The notes: generated by a model from the letters alone, not told the origin. 16,010 nucleotides of DNA from Thiosulfativibrio sp964601165 (GCA_964601165.1 CAZRMK010000042.1:1-16010), one strand, 5' to 3'; counted from the first letter of the stretch, positions 8,051 to 15,655 are shown. Numbers and translations are program-made.

Positions 8051-9616
8051 TTATAAGTTTAAAATCGTTTGGGTTAAAGTCTGCGAAGTTGAAATAACCT
8101 GTGCTGATGCTTGGTAAGTTCTTTGAGTTTGAATCATTTGTACCAATTCAGAAACCGTATCCACATTTGAATATTCCAAAGATCCTGCCTGTATCGACCC
8201 AAAACCATTATTTTCTGGTTTTCCTAGTTGCCTCGTACCCGAACCAAAGGTCTCGGCATAGGTCATCCCCCCTAGTTTTTCCATGGCATTCTTATCACTA
8301 AAATTTGCCATACCTAACTGAGCAACAGCAACAGAGCGACCATTTGAATAGCGTGCTTCAATCACACCATTTAACCCTGTACTTAAACCAACTAAATCAC
8401 CAATCTGAAAGCCATTTTGGGTTACTCCTCGCAAATTGTAAGAGCCAGCAAACTGAGTCATCTCTTGAAGATTAACAACAATACTGGTACTAGTTGCGGT
8501 AGTAGCACCTAAAGGATCCGTTGCACCAGTTAAAGGCGTATCAATCACCCAAGCCATCGTCGGTTGAGTTCCAACACTCGTCCAGCTCGCATCAGGCAAG
8601 CCAGTATTGGCCGCATCTTGACCAACAGGATTAGAATTTGCTCCTGCTGCAGGAGCCACTCCAATTTGCTCCCTAATATCAATCAGCTTGCCACTAGTAT
8701 CAAAACGCAACTCAAACAGCATCCCTTCGTCACCAGTTGCCAAGCCTGCTGTGGCAGACTCTGTACGTCCACTGGTCATCCAAGATTGAGACTCCTCATC
8801 AAAACTTTGTATTGAATATTGAGCAACCCAACTGGTATGCTTCACAGCAGCAGGATCACCAGCTGCTACAACTCCCCCAGAAGCATCTGCCGTTGACAGA
8901 GCTTGAGTTACGACATCTCTTTTAAAGAAATTTGCCGTTAAACGATGCTCGCCGCCCAAAGAATCATGAATAATTTTATTGGTGGAAAAATCTGGAAAAC
9001 CACCATAAGCACCAGCTGCTCCATCGATATTTGTTAGCCTAGCTAAATTCCCTGCGGTATTATTTCCTACTGAAATGGCATTATTATCCGCATTATTAGC
9101 CTCCTGACCATCAAGGTTAATATCAAACCTCATTTCATCAGTGGCTTTAGGAACCCTATTTAAAGCATCTAAATCAATAGAGCTTAATGTAGTATCAAAA
9201 ACTGGCCTAGCTTCTGTAGATAAAGCTTCGTTTAACAGAAAACCTTGTACCCTATTACCTTCTTGAGAAGTTAAATATCCTTCCTTATCCAACTTAAAAG
9301 AGCCATTTCGAGTATAGACATTATCAAACTTACCAGTTCTATCTTCTAAAACAAAAAAACCATCTCCTGAAATCGCCATATCTAATGCACGACCCGTACC
9401 ATTAATAGTTCCTTGAGAAAAGTTTTGAGTAACAGCCGCTACACGCACCCCATTTCCAGCAGAGCTTTGAGCCCCAGAAAACATATCCGCAAACTCAGCT
9501 CTTGAAGACTTAAAACCAACTGATTGCGAATTGGCCAAATTATTAGCAATAACTGCTAACCCCTTAGACGCTGCGTTAATTCCACTTAATGCATTTAAAT
9601 CAAAAGGTGCACCCAC
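8051..9616 (-). CDS. flgE: FlgE, flagellar hook protein (GTG start)
   Basis: FlgE polymerises into the hook, the universal joint, under the FlgD cap. The 521-residue product has the N-terminal helix LSGINAASKGLAVIANNLANSQSVGFKSSRAEF (about residues 9-41), the hook core segment GRALDMAISGDGFFVLED, and the C-terminal SLEYSNVDTVSELVQMIQTQRTYQASAQVISTSQTLTQTILNL. It is longer than Salmonella FlgE (about 403); the extra length is in the central exposed domains, which are Ala/Thr/Asp-rich and variable. The start codon is GTG (9616-9614), fixed by AGGAG 7 nt upstream and by the MGAPFDLNALSG alignment to family N-termini. It follows flgD by 55 bp, and a strong terminator follows it. Confidence 0.97.
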   Translation of the reverse strand: MGAPFDLNALSGINAASKGLAVIANNLANSQSVGFKSSRAEFADMFSGAQSSAGNGVRVAAVTQNFSQGTINGTGRALDMAISGDGFFVLEDRTGKFDNVYTRNGSFKLDKEGYLTSQEGNRVQGFLLNEALSTEARPVFDTTLSSIDLDALNRVPKATDEMRFDINLDGQEANNADNNAISVGNNTAGNLARLTNIDGAAGAYGGFPDFSTNKIIHDSLGGEHRLTANFFKRDVVTQALSTADASGGVVAAGDPAAVKHTSWVAQYSIQSFDEESQSWMTSGRTESATAGLATGDEGMLFELRFDTSGKLIDIREQIGVAPAAGANSNPVGQDAANTGLPDASWTSVGTQPTMAWVIDTPLTGATDPLGATTATSTSIVVNLQEMTQFAGSYNLRGVTQNGFQIGDLVGLSTGLNGVIEARYSNGRSVAVAQLGMANFSDKNAMEKLGGMTYAETFGSGTRQLGKPENNGFGSIQAGSLEYSNVDTVSELVQMIQTQRTYQASAQVISTSQTLTQTILNL

Positions 9617-9671
9617 AATAATTCTCCTAATTAAACATAAATACCTAAATTAAAGGCGTATAACTAACTAA

Positions 9672-10364
9672 TTACTTACTAATTTCTCTAACCGCTTCTA
9701 AGGCTACCTTTTCACCAGTTGCCAAGGTTAAATGCATAGACCCATCAGGATTAATACCTACCGAATTGACTCGGCTTGGTACAATCGATTGAATCGACTG
9801 TAGCTCACCATTTGCATCAGTTCCAAACACAGTCAAGCGATACTGACCAGATGAGCGTTCTGCACCGACATTATCAACCCCATTCCAAGCAACTTGCTTT
9901 TCTCCTTGATTAACATTGCCTAAATCTAACTGTCTTACCAAACCACTCCCATCAGAAATTACCACGGTAACATCCGTAAGAGGTTGACGTAGATCTAACT
10001 GAAACTTGGTTTCTACCCCCTGAATATGACTCATTTCTTCACCTTCAGCCTGTACTGACTTACCGATCAAAGCCGCACCTTGCAAAACCTGTAAAGACTG
10101 GAAACCTTCTGTCATCGCCAATACCGAAGCGTTCATTTGCGTAGTTGCTTCTAGCTGACTCATTTGCGTAAGATCGCTAATAAAATCAGTAGGATCCATC
10201 GGCTTAGTAGGATCTTGATTCATTAATTGTGCGGTCAACAACCTTAAAAAGTCTGCCTGATCAAGCATGTCATTAGGCGCGGTTTTTGATGGATCAGATG
10301 ACTGTTGCAAAGACTGAATATAATCAGCAGAACTTACACCTGTGCTGGGAAAAATACTGGACAT
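9672..10364 (-). CDS. flgD: FlgD, hook cap / hook assembly protein
   Basis: FlgD caps the growing hook and directs FlgE assembly, then leaves when FlgK arrives. The 230-residue product has the conserved N-terminal export/assembly segment: LDQADFLRLLTAQLMNQDPTKPMDPTDFISDLTQMSQLEATTQMN (about residues 34-78). After it comes a beta-rich C-terminal half with VAWNGVDNVGAERSSGQYRLTVFG (about 153-176), the FlgD Ig-like fold with W-G and G-x-Y-x-V landmarks. Its length matches the family. AAGGAA precedes the ATG at 10364. It lies 20 bp after flgC and 55 bp before flgE in the usual flgBCDE order. Confidence 0.97.
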   Translation of the reverse strand: MSSIFPSTGVSSADYIQSLQQSSDPSKTAPNDMLDQADFLRLLTAQLMNQDPTKPMDPTDFISDLTQMSQLEATTQMNASVLAMTEGFQSLQVLQGAALIGKSVQAEGEEMSHIQGVETKFQLDLRQPLTDVTVVISDGSGLVRQLDLGNVNQGEKQVAWNGVDNVGAERSSGQYRLTVFGTDANGELQSIQSIVPSRVNSVGINPDGSMHLTLATGEKVALEAVREISK

Positions 10365-10384
10365 AATTTAATTCCTTTACCTAC

Positions 10385-10792
10385 TTAGTTCTGACCTAAC
10401 TGAATAGTTCTTAATAACAGTTGCTTTGTGGTATTCATCACTTCAATATTAGATTGAAAACTTCTTGAAGCACTAATCATATCTGTCATTTCTTCAACTA
10501 TATTGACATTAGGGCGGAAAATATATCCTTCCTCATTTGCCATAGGATGATTTGGCTTAAATTCCATTTTTAAAGGAGCTTGATTTTCAACAATATCTTT
10601 AATCCTAACCCCTCCCATAGGCAAGCCTGTTGCATTATTAAGTATCGCCTCAAAAATTGGCTTTTTACCCCTAAAAGTCTCTCCAGCATTTGAGCTAATA
10701 CTATCTACATTAGCCATGTTAGAAGCGATGGTATTTAAGCGCACTGTCTGTGCATGTAATGCCGATCCAGAAATATCAAGTATATTAAACAT
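10385..10792 (-). CDS. flgC: FlgC, proximal rod protein
   Basis: FlgC is a proximal rod subunit exported by the flagellar type III apparatus. The 135-residue product shows the FlgC pattern ISGSALHAQTVRLNTIASNMANVDS (about residues 8-32), then VRIKDIVENQAPLKMEFKPNHPMANEEGYIFRPNVNIVEEMTDMISASRSFQSNIEVMNTTKQLLLRTIQLG to the end. Spacing and length are standard. AGGAATAGG precedes the ATG at 10792. It starts 10 bp after the flgB stop, so translation is probably coupled. Confidence 0.98.
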   Translation of the reverse strand: MFNILDISGSALHAQTVRLNTIASNMANVDSISSNAGETFRGKKPIFEAILNNATGLPMGGVRIKDIVENQAPLKMEFKPNHPMANEEGYIFRPNVNIVEEMTDMISASRSFQSNIEVMNTTKQLLLRTIQLGQN

Positions 10793-10802
10793 AACCTATT
10801 CC

Positions 10803-11207
10803 TTATTGCCCTTTCCAAGCACTACGAATACCAGAGATTCTGCTATCTAAAAACCTTAACGTAGCCTGATATTGCAGAGTATTTTCTAAAAACTTAGCTT
10901 TTTCTATATGAGTTTCAACCGTATTACCATCTAAAGAAGGCTGAGAAGGAACTCTATATTTTATAAAATCATCCGCCGTAGCTCTGGCAAAACCATCAAT
11001 ATGACGGCTATGCGTTTTAGTCATATCTGGACGAAAAGAACTAGACTTCATATCATTTTGTGCCGCAGCCATTTGTTTACGCCAATCTAAATCTCTAGCT
11101 TTAAAATTAGGAGTATCGGCATTAGCAAGATTATTCGCCAAAATTTCATGACGCTGACTACGAACCAACAATGATTTTTCAAGTATTCCGAACATACCGT
11201 CCATCAT
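10803..11207 (-). CDS. flgB: FlgB, proximal rod protein
   Basis: FlgB is the proximal rod subunit near the MS-ring. The 134-residue product has FGILEKSLLVRSQRHEILANNLANADTPNFKARDLDWRKQM (about residues 6-46) and the C-terminal NTVETHIEKAKFLENTLQYQATLRFLDSRISGIRSAWKGQ, both typical. AAGGGG lies 6 nt before ATG ATG at 11207-11202; either ATG could serve, and a later Met (MFGIL) is the usual family start, so the first few residues are uncertain. It is the first gene after the sigma-54 promoter at 11283-11298, with a predicted leader of about 64 nt. Confidence 0.97.
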   Translation of the reverse strand: MMDGMFGILEKSLLVRSQRHEILANNLANADTPNFKARDLDWRKQMAAAQNDMKSSSFRPDMTKTHSRHIDGFARATADDFIKYRVPSQPSLDGNTVETHIEKAKFLENTLQYQATLRFLDSRISGIRSAWKGQ

Positions 11208-11282
11208 ACAAATCCCCTTAAGAGGTTGTCCTCTATTTTTTGATCAAAGTTTCATTATTCAAAAATATCTGGAAAGCATGAA

Positions 11283-11298
11283 GCAATGACAATGCCAA
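11283..11298 (-). promoter_or_regulatory. Sigma-54 (RpoN) promoter for flgBCDE
   Basis: The minus strand reads TTGGCATTGTCATTGC. It has the -24 TTGGCA and -12 TTGC elements, with GG and GC exactly 12 bp apart. The predicted start is near 11271, about 64 nt before flgB. This gives flgBCDE its own regulated start independent of cheV-flgT. The activator is not in the window. Further upstream (about 11352-11395) AAAGACA and TGTCTTT form a loose inverted repeat that could be an activator site, but I cannot support that. Confidence 0.87.
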
Positions 11299-11449
11299 GT
11301 TTTAAAAAAACTATAAATTATCGGCAGAAATAAAGAAAACTTAACGTTAAAAGACAAAAAACATTCAAAAACATTTAAGAATCTTGTCTTTGAACGCTGC
11401 ATAATTAATTTTTCGGCAAAAACTGCCTATTGGGTAAGATGAGACCTTT

Positions 11450-11464
11450 ACAGGATTTAGGTAA
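11450..11464. repeat. Half copy of the palindromic repeat (flgT-flgB gap)
   Basis: ACAGGATTTAGGTAA repeats the right arm of copy A (CAGGATTTAGGTA) over 13 consecutive bases with no matching left arm. It lies 13 bp beyond the flgT stop. It is probably a decayed or truncated member of the same family as 6927-6962 and 12810-12843. Confidence 0.5.
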
Positions 11465-11477
11465 TAGCTAAAGATGA

Positions 11478-12782
11478 TTACCAAGACTTTACTGTATCAC
11501 CCACAGCAATCACCCCACGTTTACCTGCCAACTCAGCCACTGCAAACTTAGAATGAATTCTCTTAATTGTTAAAAATCCAACTGGCTCACTATCCATCCC
11601 TAAATCAACCCCTTGGAACTGAACATTACGGCCAAACTTATGATAAACGGCTAGAGTATCCCCTACTTGAGCTCCAGAATCAGCCGATAGATACACAATA
11701 TAATCTCCATCTCGAATATCAATAATTTGCGTTTCTAAAGGCTTACAACTCAATTCTGCCATTACCGAACGCACTTGCTTGGTTAACAAAGCGTGAAATA
11801 CCATGCCGGTATCTGTCGAAAAAAAAGCATTACTGCCAAAAGGCTTATCTCGTCCAACGGTAACATCACCCCTAACATCAAAACCAATTCTCTGCCGATG
11901 AGAGACTTTATAGTTCATTAAATCAATTAAATACCAATCTATTTCAATATAACGAGCATTAGGTTTGATTTCATGATGATAAAATCGCTTAAAATTATTC
12001 TTCAGGTTTGAATCATCATTATGCCTAGAAGCAGAGTTAATGACGGTTAACAATAAGTACTGCGCCCCCGTTTCATCTCTAATCGGCTGCAAGATAGCTG
12101 GAGAAACATTTGGGGTTATCGCTTGGTGAGGAAATAATGCCGCTCCCCTATCCATTTTTATCAAATTTCTATAGCCAGACCCAATTAAGCGGCGATAAAG
12201 CTCTGCATGATAGCCTTCTAAAAAGTTGGCAATATCTGCCACACTTTGAGCCTTATTAGCATCCATTGCAACTTGTGCAACGGCTAATCTCAATTGATAA
12301 TGATTGCCCAATATTTGATCGCACGCTTTTGGATCTTCGGTCAAACAAGCCTCTATCTCCACCACGTAAGTAGCTAAAGCCTTTTCTACCGCTCCTTTAA
12401 TTTCTACACCATACAAATCATAACGCTCTATCTCATTAAGATCCTGCAGACCTTCACGAATAATATGATACTTAACCACTTTACTTTGAGTAGTAAACCT
12501 TCCAACAGCTTTAGTTAATTTATAATTTGTCACCTCTTGAGAAACAGAAACTCTTAAATTATTTTTCATGCTGGCATTTTTAAGAGCATCTCGAATAGCC
12601 ATTTGCCTAGCAAAGGCTTGAGTAACACCTTCTGTTGATGCCATTCCTATTGCAGTAACGCAATGATAGGAATCATTTTTTTGCGGCGACACTAATGATT
12701 CAAAATCTAATGCAACAGCTCCCTGAGCCCAAGAAACTGACGCTAAACAACTTAATAAAACCACTTGAAAAAAACGCATCAT
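11478..12782 (-). CDS. flgT: FlgT-like flagellar H-ring / assembly protein
   Basis: FlgT proteins are periplasmic and form the H-ring around the basal body, supporting LP-ring assembly and, in Vibrio, stator recruitment. I start the gene at ATG 12782 (434 residues): this begins with a clean signal peptide (MMRFFQVVLLSCLASVSWA, cleavage likely after Ala19) and has AGAGGT about 10 nt upstream. The same frame stays open up to 12848, but those codons run through a palindromic repeat and would bury the signal peptide. Mature-region landmarks are the N-terminal domain with AFARQMAIRDALKNASMKNNLRVSVSQEV, a middle domain with HAELYRRLIGSGYRNLIKMDRGA and QYLLLTVINSASRH, and a C-terminal beta domain with SADSGAQVGDTLAVYH and VGFLTIKRIHSKFAVAELAG. 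The identification is by overall pattern and context between cheV and flgB; it is longer than Vibrio FlgT (about 377). Confidence 0.85.
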   Translation of the reverse strand: MMRFFQVVLLSCLASVSWAQGAVALDFESLVSPQKNDSYHCVTAIGMASTEGVTQAFARQMAIRDALKNASMKNNLRVSVSQEVTNYKLTKAVGRFTTQSKVVKYHIIREGLQDLNEIERYDLYGVEIKGAVEKALATYVVEIEACLTEDPKACDQILGNHYQLRLAVAQVAMDANKAQSVADIANFLEGYHAELYRRLIGSGYRNLIKMDRGAALFPHQAITPNVSPAILQPIRDETGAQYLLLTVINSASRHNDDSNLKNNFKRFYHHEIKPNARYIEIDWYLIDLMNYKVSHRQRIGFDVRGDVTVGRDKPFGSNAFFSTDTGMVFHALLTKQVRSVMAELSCKPLETQIIDIRDGDYIVYLSADSGAQVGDTLAVYHKFGRNVQFQGVDLGMDSEPVGFLTIKRIHSKFAVAELAGKRGVIAVGDTVKSW

Positions 12783-12809
12783 TATAGAAATACCTCTAGA
12801 AATATTTAC

Positions 12810-12843
12810 ACCTAAGTCCTGCAAGTAATCGCAGAACTTAGGT
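12810..12843. repeat. Palindromic intergenic repeat, diverged copy B (cheV-flgT gap)
   Basis: ACCTAAGTCCTGC (12810-12822) and GCAGAACTTAGGT (12831-12843) are inverted repeats with one mismatch in 13. The loop is AAGTAATC, against AAGTGATT at the same place in copy A, so copies A and B are related along their whole length and lie in the same orientation. It fills most of the 65-bp gap between the cheV stop and the flgT start used here. No T-run follows on either strand. Confidence 0.75.
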
Positions 12844-12847
12844 TGCA

Positions 12848-13804
12848 CTAATCAGCTTCAATCGCATCAATCCTATCAATTATTTCTTGAGCCAATAATT
12901 CTGGATTCCATTTAGACATAAATTTATTCGCCCCCACTTTTTCAGTCAAAGAGTCATTGAATCCTCCGCTTAAAGATGATCTTAAGACAACATACAAACC
13001 AGACAAACGTGGATCTTTTCGAATATTTGTAGTTAAGGTATAGCCATCCATTTCTGGCATTTCAATATCAGAAATAACCATTAAAATTCGCTTATCAACA
13101 GACTGATTAATGCCTTTATCTGCCTCATCAGCCAATTTCTGTAAAAACTCTAAAGCTAATTTGCCATTATTCACGATCTTATTCGCTATACCCAACTTAT
13201 CTAAAATCCCTTTCAGCTGGTTACGAGCAACCACAGAATCATCAGCCCCTAAAATAAAAAAGTTATGATCTTTAGTTTTACTTTGATTAGCCTCTAAAAA
13301 CTCAGGACTCATTTCTTCACTACCACCGGAGATTTCAACCAATACTTTTTCAACATCAACTATTTCTACAATCTGATTTTGAGCGCGAGTAATTCCCGTC
13401 AAATAATTAACGCCCTGTAAAGAATTTGGTGGTGCTAAAATATCTTCCCAACGTAAATGCACAATTCTATCGACATCTTCTACCAAAAAACCCTGAACAG
13501 AGGAGTTAAACTCCGTCACTATCGTCAAGTTTTTTCTATAATTATCCATGCTCACGGGTTCTAAATCTAGTGATCCAGCCAAGTCAATCATTGGCATGGT
13601 TTTACCACGAATATCAGACACCCCCAGAATACGGCTATCAGACTTAGGGACTGGAACAATCAAAGGGGTTCGAATGACCTCTCTAACCTTAAAAACATTA
13701 ATTCCAAACAGCTGGTCACCGCGTATTTTAAAAAGCAACAACTCCATACGGTTCATGCCCGCTAAAGACGTTCTTTGGTCAACACTTGTTAAAAAACTAG
13801 ACAT
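12848..13804 (-). CDS. cheV: CheV, CheW-like chemotaxis coupling protein with receiver domain
   Basis: CheV couples chemoreceptors to the kinase CheA and is tuned by phosphorylation. The 318-residue product has an N-terminal CheW domain (about 18-160: ELLLFKIRGDQLFGINVFKVREVI, then GVSDIRGKTMPMIDL, then the GVNYLTGITRAQNQIVEIVDVEKVL end). A C-terminal receiver domain follows (about 181-315). It has the acidic pair Asp188-Asp189, phosphoacceptor Asp246 in ISDIEMPEMDG, the hydroxyl position at Ser276/Ser277 and Lys298, so the receiver looks functional. AAGGAT precedes the ATG at 13804. It is divergent from flgA and followed by flgT. In Vibrio and Pseudomonas cheR usually follows cheV; it is absent here. 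I found no clear sigma-54 or sigma-28 site upstream. Confidence 0.97.
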   Translation of the reverse strand: MSSFLTSVDQRTSLAGMNRMELLLFKIRGDQLFGINVFKVREVIRTPLIVPVPKSDSRILGVSDIRGKTMPMIDLAGSLDLEPVSMDNYRKNLTIVTEFNSSVQGFLVEDVDRIVHLRWEDILAPPNSLQGVNYLTGITRAQNQIVEIVDVEKVLVEISGGSEEMSPEFLEANQSKTKDHNFFILGADDSVVARNQLKGILDKLGIANKIVNNGKLALEFLQKLADEADKGINQSVDKRILMVISDIEMPEMDGYTLTTNIRKDPRLSGLYVVLRSSLSGGFNDSLTEKVGANKFMSKWNPELLAQEIIDRIDAIEAD

Positions 13805-13976
13805 GCTTATCCTTTTTAAAAGGTTAATACGAATTAAACTACAAATATGAGTACAAGTAGTTAGGTAAAACTTATTCGCTAAAAAAATATTTAAAAACTT
13901 CTATCCTAATCTTTACATCTTTAATGTTAATTCAGTTAAAATCATTCCAAGGTGTTTTTATGAGATGCCTTCCCAT

Positions 13977-13982
13977 TATAAT
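13977..13982 (+). promoter_or_regulatory. Possible sigma-70 -10 box for flgA
   Basis: A perfect TATAAT lies 18 bp before the flgA ATG in the 196-bp divergent cheV-flgA gap. No good TTGACA-like -35 is seen at 16-18 bp upstream, and the leader would be only about 13 nt. The region is very AT-rich, so this may be chance. Nothing else convincing is seen in 13805-14000. Confidence 0.3.
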
Positions 13983-14000
13983 ATAAGATAAAGAACCAAA

Positions 14001-14729
14001 ATGAGGCAATTTAAAACCACCTTATTCAATACTTACAAAGGGCTTCTATTAGGTCTAATTTGTCTGCTTATTCCCATTTCTAGCTACGCTACAAGTCAAA
14101 ACAACTTTCAATCACATGATAGCCTATATCAACTAGCACTTGAACACCTAAAGCAAAAAACTGACCAAAAACTATTTAACCCCCAGTTTCACATTCAAAA
14201 TTTAAGCCAACACATTAAACTCGCACAATGCCAAGTACCTATTACCCTAAGAGATAGAGATCCACAAAAATTTACTGGACGTAATACTCTAAGAATTAGT
14301 TGCTCCAAGCCAGAATGGAACATCTTCTTATCCACCACTATTACAGGAGAGCTGCCCGTTATTGTTTCAACTCAAGGAATTCACAGGCAAGCCGTTATAA
14401 AGCCTGAAGACATTAAACGAATTCTTGTCGCCCATAGCAGAGCAAGAAAAGATGGCTTTACTCAAGTCGAACAAGTCATTGGATTGAGAGCAAAAAGATC
14501 TATTGGTCCCAATAGAATATTAACAGCAAGATTAGTACAACCGCCATATTTGGTGCTTAAAAATAAACAAGTCACTCTTATAAGCCAAGTAGGATCTATT
14601 AAAATAGAAACCAAAGGTCTCGCTTTAAAAAGCGGAGTTAAACAAGAACAAATACCCGTTAAAAATTTATCTTCTAAAAAGACAGTAAAGGGTACAGTAA
14701 TTGCTCCCAATACTGTACGAGTTCCTTAA
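14001..14729 (+). CDS. flgA: FlgA, flagellar P-ring assembly chaperone
   Basis: FlgA is a periplasmic chaperone needed to assemble FlgI into the P-ring. The 242-residue product has a Sec signal peptide (hydrophobic GLLLGLICLLIPISSYA, cleavage likely after Ala30). Two mature cysteines follow (Cys77 and Cys101) at positions typical of a FlgA disulfide. The C-terminal SAF-type beta-clip half (about 118-242) contains GIHRQAVIKPEDIKRILVAHSRARKDG, RSIGPNRILTARLVQPPYLVLKNKQVTLISQVG and the end GTVIAPNTVRV. Length is normal for the family. The ribosome site is weak (AAAGAACC). It is divergent from cheV and followed by flgM and flgN on the same strand, as in Pseudomonas. Confidence 0.96.
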   Translation: MRQFKTTLFNTYKGLLLGLICLLIPISSYATSQNNFQSHDSLYQLALEHLKQKTDQKLFNPQFHIQNLSQHIKLAQCQVPITLRDRDPQKFTGRNTLRISCSKPEWNIFLSTTITGELPVIVSTQGIHRQAVIKPEDIKRILVAHSRARKDGFTQVEQVIGLRAKRSIGPNRILTARLVQPPYLVLKNKQVTLISQVGSIKIETKGLALKSGVKQEQIPVKNLSSKKTVKGTVIAPNTVRVP

Positions 14730-14748
14730 ATAATTTTTAAAAAAACAC

Positions 14749-14775
14749 TAAAGTTATTTAGAATATAGCCGTTAT
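14749..14775 (+). promoter_or_regulatory. Sigma-28 (FliA) promoter for flgM-flgN
   Basis: TAAAGTTA, an 11-bp spacer, then GCCGTTAT: this matches the flagellar sigma-28 consensus (TAAAGTTT, 11 bp, GCCGATAA) at 14 of 16 positions with exact spacing. It sits about 63 bp before flgM. Such a promoter lets free sigma-28 drive synthesis of its own inhibitor FlgM and of the chaperone FlgN. Confidence 0.9.
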
Positions 14776-14838
14776 AAAATCCAGATAGAACCAAATAATG
14801 CTGATAGAATTAGCTAAGGGAAAAGAGAGGTATCAATT

Positions 14839-15159
14839 ATGGACGTTAAAAGCATTAACTCCAACATGGTTAGTAGCCGATTAAATGATTCGGCAAAAAC
14901 CCATGAGAAACAAGGGGACACAACGGCTAAAACCAATTCAAGCACAAGTTCTACCGCTAAAACAGCCGATAAAGTTACCTTGACAGAGGCGTCGTCGCAA
15001 GTAAAAAACCTTGAAGCAAAAGCCCTTGCTAGCAATATAGACAGCAGTACCCGTATTGAAGAAATCAAAACTGACATTAAAGAAGGTAACTATCAGATTA
15101 ATGCCGAAAATATCGCTAAAAACCTTATTCAAACTGAAAAATTAATGACAGGTATTTAA
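14839..15159 (+). CDS. flgM: FlgM, anti-sigma-28 factor
   Basis: FlgM binds sigma-28 (FliA) until the hook is complete and is then exported, which switches on late genes. The 106-residue product is Ser/Thr/Lys/Asn-rich and probably disordered at the N-terminus (about 1-45). It has the conserved C-terminal sigma-28-binding part DKVTLTEASSQVKNLEAKALA, then RIEEIKTDIKEGNYQINAENIAKNLIQTEKLM (about 71-103). Length is normal. GAGAGG precedes the ATG at 14839. A sigma-28 promoter lies immediately upstream, and flgN follows after 7 bp. Confidence 0.96.
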   Translation: MDVKSINSNMVSSRLNDSAKTHEKQGDTTAKTNSSTSSTAKTADKVTLTEASSQVKNLEAKALASNIDSSTRIEEIKTDIKEGNYQINAENIAKNLIQTEKLMTGI

Positions 15160-15166
15160 AATCTCG

Positions 15167-15646
15167 ATGACAAAAGCAATTGATTTGACCTCTTTTAGCT
15201 ACCACGTAAATCAATTACTTCAATCCTTAGCTAATTTTAAAGACCTGTTAATTAAAGAAGAAAAACTTCTTAAATCTAACCAAACTGAACCCCTTAATTT
15301 ACTCTTAGATAAAAAAGCACGTCATTCTCTTGAACTTGACGAGGCTTTTAAACTATTCAACCAATCTCTTAACCAAGAAAATACCCCTCTAGATAAGTTA
15401 ATAAAATCTAAAATTTACTCAACCTTTTCAACCGAACTTCAATATAAGATTAAGGAAATCATTTCAAAAACTAATCAGTGTTATGACCTAAACCTATCTA
15501 ACGGCATGACCGTTAAAATACTTAGCAATTTAAATCAAGCCTCCTTAAATCTATTTAAAGGTGAAATAGACCACGTCCCAAGTAGTTATGGCTCTACTGG
15601 AGAGAAAAACGCTACCAAAACTAAAACATCTTTGGGACAAGCTTAA
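15167..15646 (+). CDS. flgN: FlgN, flagellar export chaperone for FlgK and FlgL
   Basis: FlgN is a cytoplasmic chaperone that holds FlgK and FlgL for export. The 159-residue product is mostly helical with the FlgN pattern: VNQLLQSLANFKDLLIKEEKLLKSNQTEPLNLLLDKKARHSLELDE (about residues 14-59). A later helix is followed by NGMTVKILSNLNQASLNLFKG and a disordered tail. The sequence family is weakly conserved, so the call rests partly on position: it starts 7 bp after flgM. No clear ribosome site precedes ATG 15167, so translation is probably coupled to flgM. No strong terminator follows on the plus strand. Confidence 0.88.
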   Translation: MTKAIDLTSFSYHVNQLLQSLANFKDLLIKEEKLLKSNQTEPLNLLLDKKARHSLELDEAFKLFNQSLNQENTPLDKLIKSKIYSTFSTELQYKIKEIISKTNQCYDLNLSNGMTVKILSNLNQASLNLFKGEIDHVPSSYGSTGEKNATKTKTSLGQA

Positions 15647-15655
15647 TTCAGACAT

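Noticed and set aside
9642..9650. TACCTAAAT, matching the left arm of the palindromic repeat upstream of flgE
   Set aside because: Nine bases without a second arm in AT-rich DNA; too short to count as a repeat copy. A similar ACCTAAAT at 7744 was set aside for the same reason.
11414..11427. CGGCAAAAACTGCC, a short hairpin after flgT
   Set aside because: Only a 4-bp stem, and no T-run follows it on either strand, so it does not qualify as a terminator.
13872..13900. TTATTCGC plus AAAACTT on the plus strand, as a sigma-28 promoter for cheV
   Set aside because: The two halves are not at the required 11-bp spacing and each is degenerate.
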